Source: Balneolales bacterium (GTDB taxonomy: Bacteria > Bacteroidota > Rhodothermia > Balneolales > Natronogracilivirgulaceae). From it: a stretch of DNA of 13,176 nt. This document shows, piece after piece, positions 6,938 through 13,176 of this stretch. Every line of letters starts with the position of its first letter. The stretch's first letter is position 1. Where the stretch lies: positions 1 through 13,176 of the forward strand of contig SLHZ01000112.1 of assembly GCA_007135895.1 (NCBI GenBank), read 5' to 3'. A program made the position numbers and the translations under genes. The notes beneath the pieces were generated by a model, which saw nothing but the letters and a program-made list of their open reading frames with translations, made no database searches and was not told where the DNA came from.

Positions 6938-9900
6938 GTAACCAGGAATTCGATATCATGGACGCCCCTCTTGATGGGACCAACCTGGTGGAAGCGAGTG
7001 CCGGGACGGGGAAAACCTGGAATATTGAAGGAATATTCATACGCCTGCTTGCTGAAGAGCGCCGAATACCGCGTGAAATCCTGGTAGTGACGTTCACCGA
7101 AGCCGCCACGCAGGAGCTGAGGGAGCGCATCTACAAGCGTTTGAATGCCGTCATCCGGGCTCTTCGTATCCCGGAAACCGTCGGAGATGACTCATTTCTG
7201 AAGGATTGTTTGCGGCGATATGTCGGAGAAATGGACGGAATTGACGAGCGGCTAAAACACCTTGAGAAGTGTAAACAGCAATTTGACGAAGCGGCCATCT
7301 CGACCATCCACGGTTTCTGCAAGACGGTGCTGACCGAATTCAGCCATCTTACACGCACCGGGGTGGAGGTCGATATCATCAACGACAACAAGGGCATCAT
7401 GATCTCCGATGCCGTGGATGATTACTGGAGGACCTTCAACGCCGGACCGGCCGGCTGGTTCAACGGTTTGCTTTCGCCGCTGCTGGATGATCTGATGAGC
7501 CGGGATAAGTTGCAGTCGGGCGCGTCGCTTCTGCTCCGGCAGGCCGACGTGCTGTTGCTGCCGCCCGGTGCATCTGCTTCTGCTAGCACGATTGCTTCTC
7601 CCGGTGCCTCTGCTTCAGCTGGAACATCTGTTTCAGCCGGCAAATCTGCTTCAGCTGGCACGGATCATTCAACGGATTCTGGCGGTTCTTCTTCACTCGG
7701 CAACGAGTTCTCCACATCGGTATCGTTTGAAAACATCCGGAAAGATGTCGAATCGCTGCATGAAAAACTGGCAGCACTGCGTGACATGTGGAATGAGCAG
7801 CGGGAGGAGATTCGCGACAAGCTGCTCAGGACCAATCTGAGCCGTTATCCCTACGACAAGAATTTCGATAAATGGGAAGCCGATCTGCTTGATTTCCTCG
7901 AAAATCCGTTTACCCACAAGCTGGACAAAAGCAATGCGGATCGCTTCGGAGAACGGTTTATTACCGGTACATCGCTTCGTGGCGAAAGTACCTACCGGAG
8001 TGACCACCCGGTACACAAACGGGTTGATGAGCTGATCAGGGAAGTGCCGCACCTGAAACTGGCACTCCGGTACCATGCCATGACCACGATTCGCGAACAG
8101 TACCGGCAACGATGTCGCAGGGAGGGGGTGACCACTTTTGATGATCTGTTGCGCAATGTGTCGGAGGCGCTTGATGACGATCATCCCGCAAACGGAGGCC
8201 GCGGACTGCTGCACAGCGAACTGCGCAGACGCTTTCCCTCCGCCCTTATTGATGAGTTTCAGGATACCGACCCGGTCCAGTTTTCCATTTTTCGAAGTCT
8301 GTACATGAGTAATAACCCCAATCCTGACCCTGAACCCAAAGCCGAGTTCAAGCCCGAGCCCAAATCTGGCCTTAACCCCGACCCCGACCTCAACCCTAAC
8401 CCCAACTCTAACCCTAACCCTAACCCTAACCCTAACCCTAATCCTAACCCTAATTCAACCCCCAAAAACCTTTTGTATCTGATCGGAGATCCCAAACAGG
8501 CCATCTACAAGTTTCGCGGAGCCGATCTTAAGACCTACCTGAGAGCCCGGGAAGAGACTAAAACCCGGTTTTCGCTTCCCATCAATTTCCGGAGTGCCGA
8601 AAACATGGTTCAGGGTGTCAACAAACTTTTCGAATCCAGACACAGCCTCCTGGATCCGAAGCTGACGTACGAACCTGCCAGCGCCAAAATAAAGGTCAAT
8701 CCTTATGTATCGGCTATAGATACCCGGGACGCCGGTGAGTCCGGCAACTTGTGCGGTGTCCATTTTCCCAGGGTGGGCGAGGAAACCTTTTCAAACAAAG
8801 GCAAAGCCGAATCCGCTGTGATCGAATGGGTCTGCAACCACATTGCGCGGTCGCTGGCTTCGGGACGTGATACCACAGGGTCTGACAATGGGCGCACCGG
8901 TTTCATTGAAACGACCAACGGGCATGGAACACCCGGTCACCACGAAAAGAACGACCAGCACAAGCAGGCCGATGAGCGTAAACAGGCCAATAACCGAAAA
9001 TCGGCATTCCGGGCACTCGAGGCCGGTGATATCGCCGTGCTGGTTTCAAAACATAAACAGGCCGCCAGAATCAAAGAGCGGCTTCAGCTTTTGGGTGTGC
9101 CGGCCGTCGTTTCGGGGGAAATGAGCGTCTTCGCATCCGATGACGCCCGGCTGGTCAATCTGCTGCTGGATGCCCTGGCCGACCCTCAGCATGCGGCCAC
9201 TATCCGGACCATCGCCGCTTCCCGACTCATGGGGATGTCGGCCCGCCAGATCATGGAGTTTCAGGAAAGCGAACACCAATGGTCTGAACTGCTGGAAGTA
9301 TTTCTGGAAGCCCGGCAACGCGCCCTGGACAAAGGGGTGCTGGCAGGCCTGCGTCACCTGATCCATCATCTTCGTATGGAAGAAACGCTGATCCGATGGA
9401 ATGACGGAGAGCGCCATATCACCAACCTGAGGCATCTCAGCGAACTCATTCACGCCGAACAGCAGAGGTCCCACCGTAACCTCCCGGGTCTGTCACAGTG
9501 GCTGCGTGTGCGGCGGAACGATCCGGATCAGCATAAATCAGATGAGACGCTGATCCGCCTGGAAAGTGATGAAAAAAGAGTCCGGATTCTCACCATGCAC
9601 TCCAGCAAGGGACTGCAGTTTCCGATCGTTTATGCCCCGTTCTTATGGGAAAGCCACCAGGCGAATGCCAAAATAATCGATGCGCTTTACGAGGAGGAAA
9701 AAAGCGGCCGGCTTGTCATGGAACTGCAGGTCAGCCGGGATTCCAATGCCGCTCGACTGCATTACCGCGAAGACCTTGAAGACCGGGTGCGACTGGTCTA
9801 TGTGGCCGTGACGCGCGCCCGATTTCGATGCTATGTGCCGTATGTGCATGCCCAAATCAAGAGTAAAATGCCGGCGCCGCTGACCGCCATTCTTCTGCGC

Positions 9901-11199
9901 CATCCCGATGCGAGGGATCTGACCACGCTCGGAACCCTGCCGGGAAAAGATCCCTGGGCCGAAGATTCCATTACCCGGCTGCTCACAGAACTCTGCCAGA
10001 AACCGGAGGATCCAGATAGCAGCGGGGCAGCCGAAGTCGCTCGAGCCACCGAAGCGGCCGGAACCGCCGAAACCGCCGGAACCGCCGAAAACGCCGGAGC
10101 CGCCGGAGTCGCAAAGACGGCCGGCGGACCGGAACCAGCTGGGCAGGATCTGCCAGTGATTGCTCTCTATGACGCCCGGATTGAACCCGGAGTATACTAT
10201 GAACAAAAAGTGGAATCCGCGGATTTCAAGGCACGCACCCTGCATCCGGATCGAAAAAACCAGCTTTTGCCGCATGTTATCACCGATAGCTATTCTTCGC
10301 TCAAAAGAAAACAGCAAGAGCAGGCGGTCGAAACACCGGCTTTCTCCGATGAATCCGATGAAATCATTCCATCGGCGTGGGACGCTCAAAAAGGAGCGAT
10401 TTTCCAGTTTCCGAAAGGGGCGCACACGGGCAACTGCTGGCACTATCTGTTCGAACACATGGACTTTACGGATACCCAAACTCATGAAGCTGCCATTGAA
10501 CAGGCCTGTTCCCTTTACGGTTTCTCTTATGAATCCTGGGGTCCGGCACTACGTGAGATGGTCCGGAATGCCCTGAATGTTCCACTGGGTCGCCCGGACA
10601 CCTTCACGCACGCCCAAGACGCATTCGATCCTACCTACCCAAAACCCTTCCGGCTGGGGGATATATCTTCCGGGGACACCCTGCGTGAAATGGCCTTTCT
10701 TTTTGCCTGTGACCGGGGAGTCCTCCGCCGATTTCAGGAACAGCTTCCCGGTCACGTCACTGCGGGCTCGTCCGCCGCATCCTTTCCGGTAGAATACTAT
10801 CTTAAAGGATTGATCGACCTGGTAGTCCGTTCCGGTGACAGATATTTTATTGTTGACTACAAATCTGATTATCTGGGGGATGAGATAGCCGACTATGATC
10901 CGGACGCTCTGGCCCGGCATATGCATCGGAACAACTACACCCTCCAGTATCATATCTACACCGTTGCCCTCTACAAATACCTGAAGAGCCGCATCCCCGG
11001 ACTGGATTTTGAAAAAAGTTTTGGCGGTGTGGCTTACCTCTATCTGCGCGGCCTGTCTCAGCTGGACTCGCAGCCCTCAGCCAAAAATCAAACACCTCCG
11101 GTTTCTCCGCGCTCCGGGGTGTACCTGGCGCGCCCGGACCCGAAATGGATTGCAAAGATAGCCGCACAAATGGATAGCATGGCAGGAGTGATGCAATGA
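6934..11199 (+). CDS. recB: RecBCD enzyme subunit RecB (exodeoxyribonuclease V beta), helicase-nuclease, 1421 aa
   Basis: RecB is an SF1A 3'-5' helicase fused to the only nuclease domain of RecBCD. All helicase motifs are visible: Walker A ASAGTGKT (21-28, Lys27), motif Ia TFTEAA (53-58), Walker B DEFQDTD (440-446), motif III GDPKQAIY (518-525), motif IV NFRS (551-554), motif V MHSSKGLQF (888-896) and motif VI VAVTRAR (957-963). The nuclease domain keeps GNCWH (His1170), LIDLV (Asp1295), VDYKSD (Asp1308, Lys1310) and QYHIY (1338-1342), so both activities should be intact. The protein is about 240 residues longer than E. coli RecB (1180), mostly through four low-complexity inserts (about 210-262, 460-512, 645-691 and 1028-1067). 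The start at 6934 gives MSNQEFD and has a good Shine-Dalgarno. The gene overlaps recC and recD by 4 nt each. Confidence 0.97.
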   Translation: MSNQEFDIMDAPLDGTNLVEASAGTGKTWNIEGIFIRLLAEERRIPREILVVTFTEAATQELRERIYKRLNAVIRALRIPETVGDDSFLKDCLRRYVGEMDGIDERLKHLEKCKQQFDEAAISTIHGFCKTVLTEFSHLTRTGVEVDIINDNKGIMISDAVDDYWRTFNAGPAGWFNGLLSPLLDDLMSRDKLQSGASLLLRQADVLLLPPGASASASTIASPGASASAGTSVSAGKSASAGTDHSTDSGGSSSLGNEFSTSVSFENIRKDVESLHEKLAALRDMWNEQREEIRDKLLRTNLSRYPYDKNFDKWEADLLDFLENPFTHKLDKSNADRFGERFITGTSLRGESTYRSDHPVHKRVDELIREVPHLKLALRYHAMTTIREQYRQRCRREGVTTFDDLLRNVSEALDDDHPANGGRGLLHSELRRRFPSALIDEFQDTDPVQFSIFRSLYMSNNPNPDPEPKAEFKPEPKSGLNPDPDLNPNPNSNPNPNPNPNPNPNPNSTPKNLLYLIGDPKQAIYKFRGADLKTYLRAREETKTRFSLPINFRSAENMVQGVNKLFESRHSLLDPKLTYEPASAKIKVNPYVSAIDTRDAGESGNLCGVHFPRVGEETFSNKGKAESAVIEWVCNHIARSLASGRDTTGSDNGRTGFIETTNGHGTPGHHEKNDQHKQADERKQANNRKSAFRALEAGDIAVLVSKHKQAARIKERLQLLGVPAVVSGEMSVFASDDARLVNLLLDALADPQHAATIRTIAASRLMGMSARQIMEFQESEHQWSELLEVFLEARQRALDKGVLAGLRHLIHHLRMEETLIRWNDGERHITNLRHLSELIHAEQQRSHRNLPGLSQWLRVRRNDPDQHKSDETLIRLESDEKRVRILTMHSSKGLQFPIVYAPFLWESHQANAKIIDALYEEEKSGRLVMELQVSRDSNAARLHYREDLEDRVRLVYVAVTRARFRCYVPYVHAQIKSKMPAPLTAILLRHPDARDLTTLGTLPGKDPWAEDSITRLLTELCQKPEDPDSSGAAEVARATEAAGTAETAGTAENAGAAGVAKTAGGPEPAGQDLPVIALYDARIEPGVYYEQKVESADFKARTLHPDRKNQLLPHVITDSYSSLKRKQQEQAVETPAFSDESDEIIPSAWDAQKGAIFQFPKGAHTGNCWHYLFEHMDFTDTQTHEAAIEQACSLYGFSYESWGPALREMVRNALNVPLGRPDTFTHAQDAFDPTYPKPFRLGDISSGDTLREMAFLFACDRGVLRRFQEQLPGHVTAGSSAASFPVEYYLKGLIDLVVRSGDRYFIVDYKSDYLGDEIADYDPDALARHMHRNNYTLQYHIYTVALYKYLKSRIPGLDFEKSFGGVAYLYLRGLSQLDSQPSAKNQTPPVSPRSGVYLARPDPKWIAKIAAQMDSMAGVMQ
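7564..7689 (+). repeat. Seven 18-bp (hexapeptide) Ser/Ala/Gly repeats in recB
   Basis: Residues 211-252 read as hexapeptides such as PGASAS, AGTSVS and AGKSAS. Neighbouring pairs also give a 36-bp higher-order period (cccggtgcatctgcttctgc, then cccggtgcctctgcttcagc). The insert lies in the 1B-like region, between helicase motifs Ib and II. Confidence 0.75.
8394..8453 (+). repeat. Telomere-type CCCTAA hexamer array inside recB
   Basis: Ten consecutive hexamers are present: seven are exactly CCCTAA, five of them uninterrupted at 8412-8441. The other three differ by one base (CCCCAA, CTCTAA, TCCTAA). The array encodes alternating Pro-Asn and ends a wider NP/DP/EP dipeptide insert (residues about 460-512, 8311-8469) between Walker B and motif III. 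The minus strand carries runs of TTAGGG, which could form a G-quadruplex. Confidence 0.95.
8953..9006 (+). repeat. Three 18-bp (hexapeptide) repeats in recB
   Basis: DQHKQA, DERKQA and NNRKSA (residues 674-691) are encoded by three adjacent related 18-bp units. They end a hydrophilic insert (about 645-691) just before the conserved GDIAVLV strand. Confidence 0.6.
10027..10134 (+). repeat. Six 18-bp (hexapeptide) Ala/Glu/Thr repeats in recB
   Basis: Residues 1032-1067 read as hexapeptides such as ATEAAG, TAETAG and TAENAG. The central copies (accgccgaaaccgccgga, accgccgaaaacgccgga) differ by two bases. The array lies after helicase motif VI and before the nuclease domain, probably in or beside the tether joining the two. 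Confidence 0.8.
11184..11188 (+). promoter_or_regulatory. Shine-Dalgarno AGGAG for recD
   Basis: AGGAG, seven bases before the ATG at 11196 and within the end of recB, supports this start and translational coupling with recB through the ATGA overlap. Confidence 0.8.
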
Positions 11200-13130
11200 A
11201 ACCGGTATCAGCATATGGCGAAGGTGCACGACGGTTCAGGGAACTTGAAATCCCGCTCACCGAACTTGAAGAGCAGGTAGCTTTTCTTACCACCCGGATC
11301 TATCCGGATCACGCCGAAGCGGCATGGGCTCTGACTATCCTTCTCTGCTTGAGACAGCGCGAAGGAGCCGTTGCCCTGCCTCTGAATGGGTCGGCGACGG
11401 ACTCGGTACTGGCCGATCTGATCAAACGGGAAATGATGCGAATCAAACGGGATATCCGTCCGGATGATCTGGCGAGCTATTTCCCGGGGCTGGATTCCGT
11501 TACAGTAGGGGATCTGGTGGCGGCCGGAATGGTGAAATCTGCAGGAAATGATTCCGGCGAACACCAAAGTGTCTTTGTCCTGGATCAGGGATGGCTCTAT
11601 CTCCGGCGATTCTGGCGTTACGAAAAAGATGTGGCGGATATGATCTCCCTTCGCATGAAACCGGCTTCGGAGCCAACCGACGATTCCGTAGATACCGGTG
11701 CCCGGTCGCATTCCAGGCCGACTGGTTTTCCGGCAGCTACTGACCCGCCGACGCATACCGGTCCGACTGGAATCCCGGAAGAAGCTGACCCGCCGACGCA
11801 TACCGGTCCGACTGGAATCCCGGAAGAAGCTGACCCGCCGACGCATACCGGTCCTGAATTTTCTTCCGACCCGGATCAGAACCGTGCGGTGGCGGCCGGA
11901 TTGGATCATCGCTTTTTGGTGATCACGGGCGGACCCGGAACGGGAAAAACCTACACGGTCTTGTTGATGCTGGCCGCCATGTATGAAAAACAGCCCGGTC
12001 TTCGGACTGTTTTGTGCGCCCCGACGGGTAAAGCGGCCGCACGGATGATGGAATCCGTCTCCGGGAATATCGAACGGATCAATCTGCCCGATCACCGTAA
12101 GAAACTCCTTCCCGATAAAGCCACCACCATTCACCGCATGATCCGTTGGAATCCGACCACTGGGAGACCAGGGTTCGGTCCGGACCATCCGCTGCCCTAT
12201 GATGTTGTGATTCTCGATGAAGCCTCCATGGTCGACATGGCTCTCATGTCACGGCTGGCAAGGGCTCTTCGGCCCGAAACACGCCTGGTCATGCTGGGCG
12301 ACAAGGATCAGCTCGCATCGGTCGAGGCCGGAGCGGTTTTCGCCGATATAGCCGATGCGGCGAATATGCCCGATCACCCATTGCACAGCATGGTGATACG
12401 CCTTGCCACTTCATGGCGTTTCGAAGAACATTCCGAAATCGGACGCCTGGCGTCACTGCTGAACCGGGGTGAAGTCGATGCGTCGTGGAAGTTGCTGTCG
12501 GAGGGAAAGAAGGTGCGTTGCCGCACCCCTAAGGGAAAGGGTCCGCTGTATGCTTCTCTGCTGGAGAAAGTAAAGGAAACACATCAGCAGATCTTGCGGG
12601 AGACCGATCACGAACGGGCCTATGCACTTCTTTCGGATTCACAGATTCTTACCGCTTTGCGGATCGGACCCGGCGGATCAGAGCAGATCAACCGGCATAT
12701 GGATAACGAGCTTGGGGGCAACGCCCCCTGGTACGATGGGCGCCCCGTCATCGTAACCAGCAATAATTACGACCTGAATGTCTATAACGGAGATATCGGA
12801 CTTACACGTCGTGTTGATGATACCCTGAGAGTGGCCTTTCCCTCGGATGAACCCGGAAAGCTGCGATGGATCGCACCGGCCCGACTTAAAAGCGTGGTTT
12901 CGGCCTGGGCGCTAACCGTACACAAAAGCCAGGGCTCCGAGTACCGCCACGTCATATTGGTGCTGCCTGACCATCCCTCGGGTGTTCTCACAAGAGAGCT
13001 GGGTTATACCGCACTCACCCGGGCATCGGAATCCTTCGAGGTCTGGGGAAACAGGGAGGTCTGGAAACATCTGCTGACCCGGCGGACCGAACGCTCATCG
13101 GGTCTTGCCGAACGCCTCCGCCGGCTTTAG
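11196..13130 (+). CDS. recD: RecBCD enzyme subunit RecD (exodeoxyribonuclease V alpha), SF1B helicase, 644 aa
   Basis: RecD is the 5'-3' helicase of RecBCD and also controls its nuclease and RecA loading around Chi. An N-terminal domain (about 1-155) with the typical ELEIPLTELEEQVAFLT and FVLDQGWLYLRRFWRYE is followed by a repeat linker (about 165-226) and the helicase core: Walker A GGPGTGKT (245-252, Lys251), Walker B DEAS (341-344), GDKDQL (368-373), VHKSQG (575-580) and YTALTRA (604-610). The full motif set argues for an active motor. Length is close to E. coli RecD (608), with the excess lying in the repeat linker ahead of the Walker A. It belongs to the RecBCD alpha type rather than stand-alone RecD2, judged by its place after recB. 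It is the last gene of the operon. No clear terminator hairpin is seen in the 46 bp that follow. Confidence 0.96.
   Translation: MKPVSAYGEGARRFRELEIPLTELEEQVAFLTTRIYPDHAEAAWALTILLCLRQREGAVALPLNGSATDSVLADLIKREMMRIKRDIRPDDLASYFPGLDSVTVGDLVAAGMVKSAGNDSGEHQSVFVLDQGWLYLRRFWRYEKDVADMISLRMKPASEPTDDSVDTGARSHSRPTGFPAATDPPTHTGPTGIPEEADPPTHTGPTGIPEEADPPTHTGPEFSSDPDQNRAVAAGLDHRFLVITGGPGTGKTYTVLLMLAAMYEKQPGLRTVLCAPTGKAAARMMESVSGNIERINLPDHRKKLLPDKATTIHRMIRWNPTTGRPGFGPDHPLPYDVVILDEASMVDMALMSRLARALRPETRLVMLGDKDQLASVEAGAVFADIADAANMPDHPLHSMVIRLATSWRFEEHSEIGRLASLLNRGEVDASWKLLSEGKKVRCRTPKGKGPLYASLLEKVKETHQQILRETDHERAYALLSDSQILTALRIGPGGSEQINRHMDNELGGNAPWYDGRPVIVTSNNYDLNVYNGDIGLTRRVDDTLRVAFPSDEPGKLRWIAPARLKSVVSAWALTVHKSQGSEYRHVILVLPDHPSGVLTRELGYTALTRASESFEVWGNREVWKHLLTRRTERSSGLAERLRRL
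11742..11854 (+). repeat. 45-bp tandem repeats (two and a half identical copies) in recD
   Basis: Identical 45-bp units occupy 11742-11786 and 11787-11831, and the first 23 bases recur at 11832-11854. A decayed copy precedes them (about 11697-11741). Each unit encodes 15 residues, PTHTGPTGIPEEADP in one register. The array separates the N-terminal domain from the helicase core. Confidence 0.95.
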
Positions 13131-13176
13131 AGATATCCGCCTGCCGAACCCACGGATCAGATATTCCACCAGCCGA
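13131..13176. other. Short sequence after recD without an assigned gene
   Basis: These 46 bases hold no hairpin-plus-T-run terminator and no start codon with a ribosome site. A minus-strand frame open from 13175 to a TGA at 13095-13097 could be the C-terminus of a convergent gene overlapping recD by 36 bp. It is too short to identify. Confidence 0.3.

Noticed and set aside
8259..8504. Minus-strand Leu-Gly repeat frame
   Set aside because: It is the complement of the CCCTAA array read as Leu-Gly, with no independent support.
9643..10485. 280-residue minus-strand frame opposite recB
   Set aside because: It is antisense to conserved RecB motifs V and VI. Such open frames are common opposite GC-rich genes.
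11742..11854. CRISPR-like reading of the 45-bp repeats
   Set aside because: The units are directly adjacent without spacers and stay in frame within recD.
11208..12188. 326-residue minus-strand frame opposite recD, with visible repeats
   Set aside because: It is antisense to a clear recD coding sequence, and its repeats are just the complement of the 45-bp recD repeats. It shows no recognisable family.
13166..13173. Exact E. coli Chi octamer (GCTGGTGG, minus strand) just after recD
   Set aside because: I noticed only one copy in 13 kb, compatible with chance. RecC's altered contact residues make E. coli Chi specificity uncertain anyway.
13095..13175. Possible C-terminus of a convergent minus-strand gene ending at 13095
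   Set aside because: Only 26 codons are visible, mostly overlapping or abutting recD; there is no recognisable motif, so I did not call a gene.

Overview
The window holds a complete recC-recB-recD operon, which encodes the RecBCD (exodeoxyribonuclease V) end-processing helicase-nuclease. To its left are an uncharacterised leftward gene, a small pentapeptide-repeat gene and the 5' end of a leftward SLC13-type transporter gene. No rRNA, tRNA, CRISPR, insertion sequence or phage gene is visible. The organism looks like a moderately GC-rich Gram-negative-type bacterium. The sequence does not settle the phylum. A Bacteroidota/Rhodothermota/Balneolota-like or Chlorobi-like host would fit, but this is only a guess.

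Layout. 1-317 (minus): N-terminal third or less of an SLC13-family permease, running off the left edge. 318-414: AT-rich divergent intergenic region. 415-852 (plus): pentapeptide-repeat protein of 24 consecutive pentapeptides. 862-2976 (minus): 704-residue uncharacterised protein with a Cys4 zinc-ribbon-like segment, a Pro-rich linker, an Asp-rich repeat tract and a C-terminal module resembling one I recall from pRiA4b ORF-3/SEC-C-type proteins; it converges on the pentapeptide gene with a 9-nt gap. 2975-6937, 6934-11199 and 11196-13130 (plus): recC, recB and recD, joined by two ATGA stop/start overlaps. The ptrA gene that sits between recC and recB in E. coli is absent. 13131-13176: 46 bp with no assigned feature.

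RecB (helicase plus nuclease), RecC (Chi-scanning scaffold) and RecD (fast 5'-3' helicase) all retain the residues expected for activity and should form a working complex. The unusual feature is that all three subunits carry extra low-complexity segments, nearly all built from in-frame tandem repeats (6, 18, 21, 24 or 45 bp units). These include a run of CCCTAA telomere-type hexamers inside recB, between helicase motifs II and III. RecC keeps most of the residues known to read Chi in E. coli but differs at three of them, which suggests a different Chi sequence. The start codons of recC and of the divergent uncharacterised gene overlap by 2 nt and lie inside a perfect 7-1-7 inverted repeat, a candidate shared operator.
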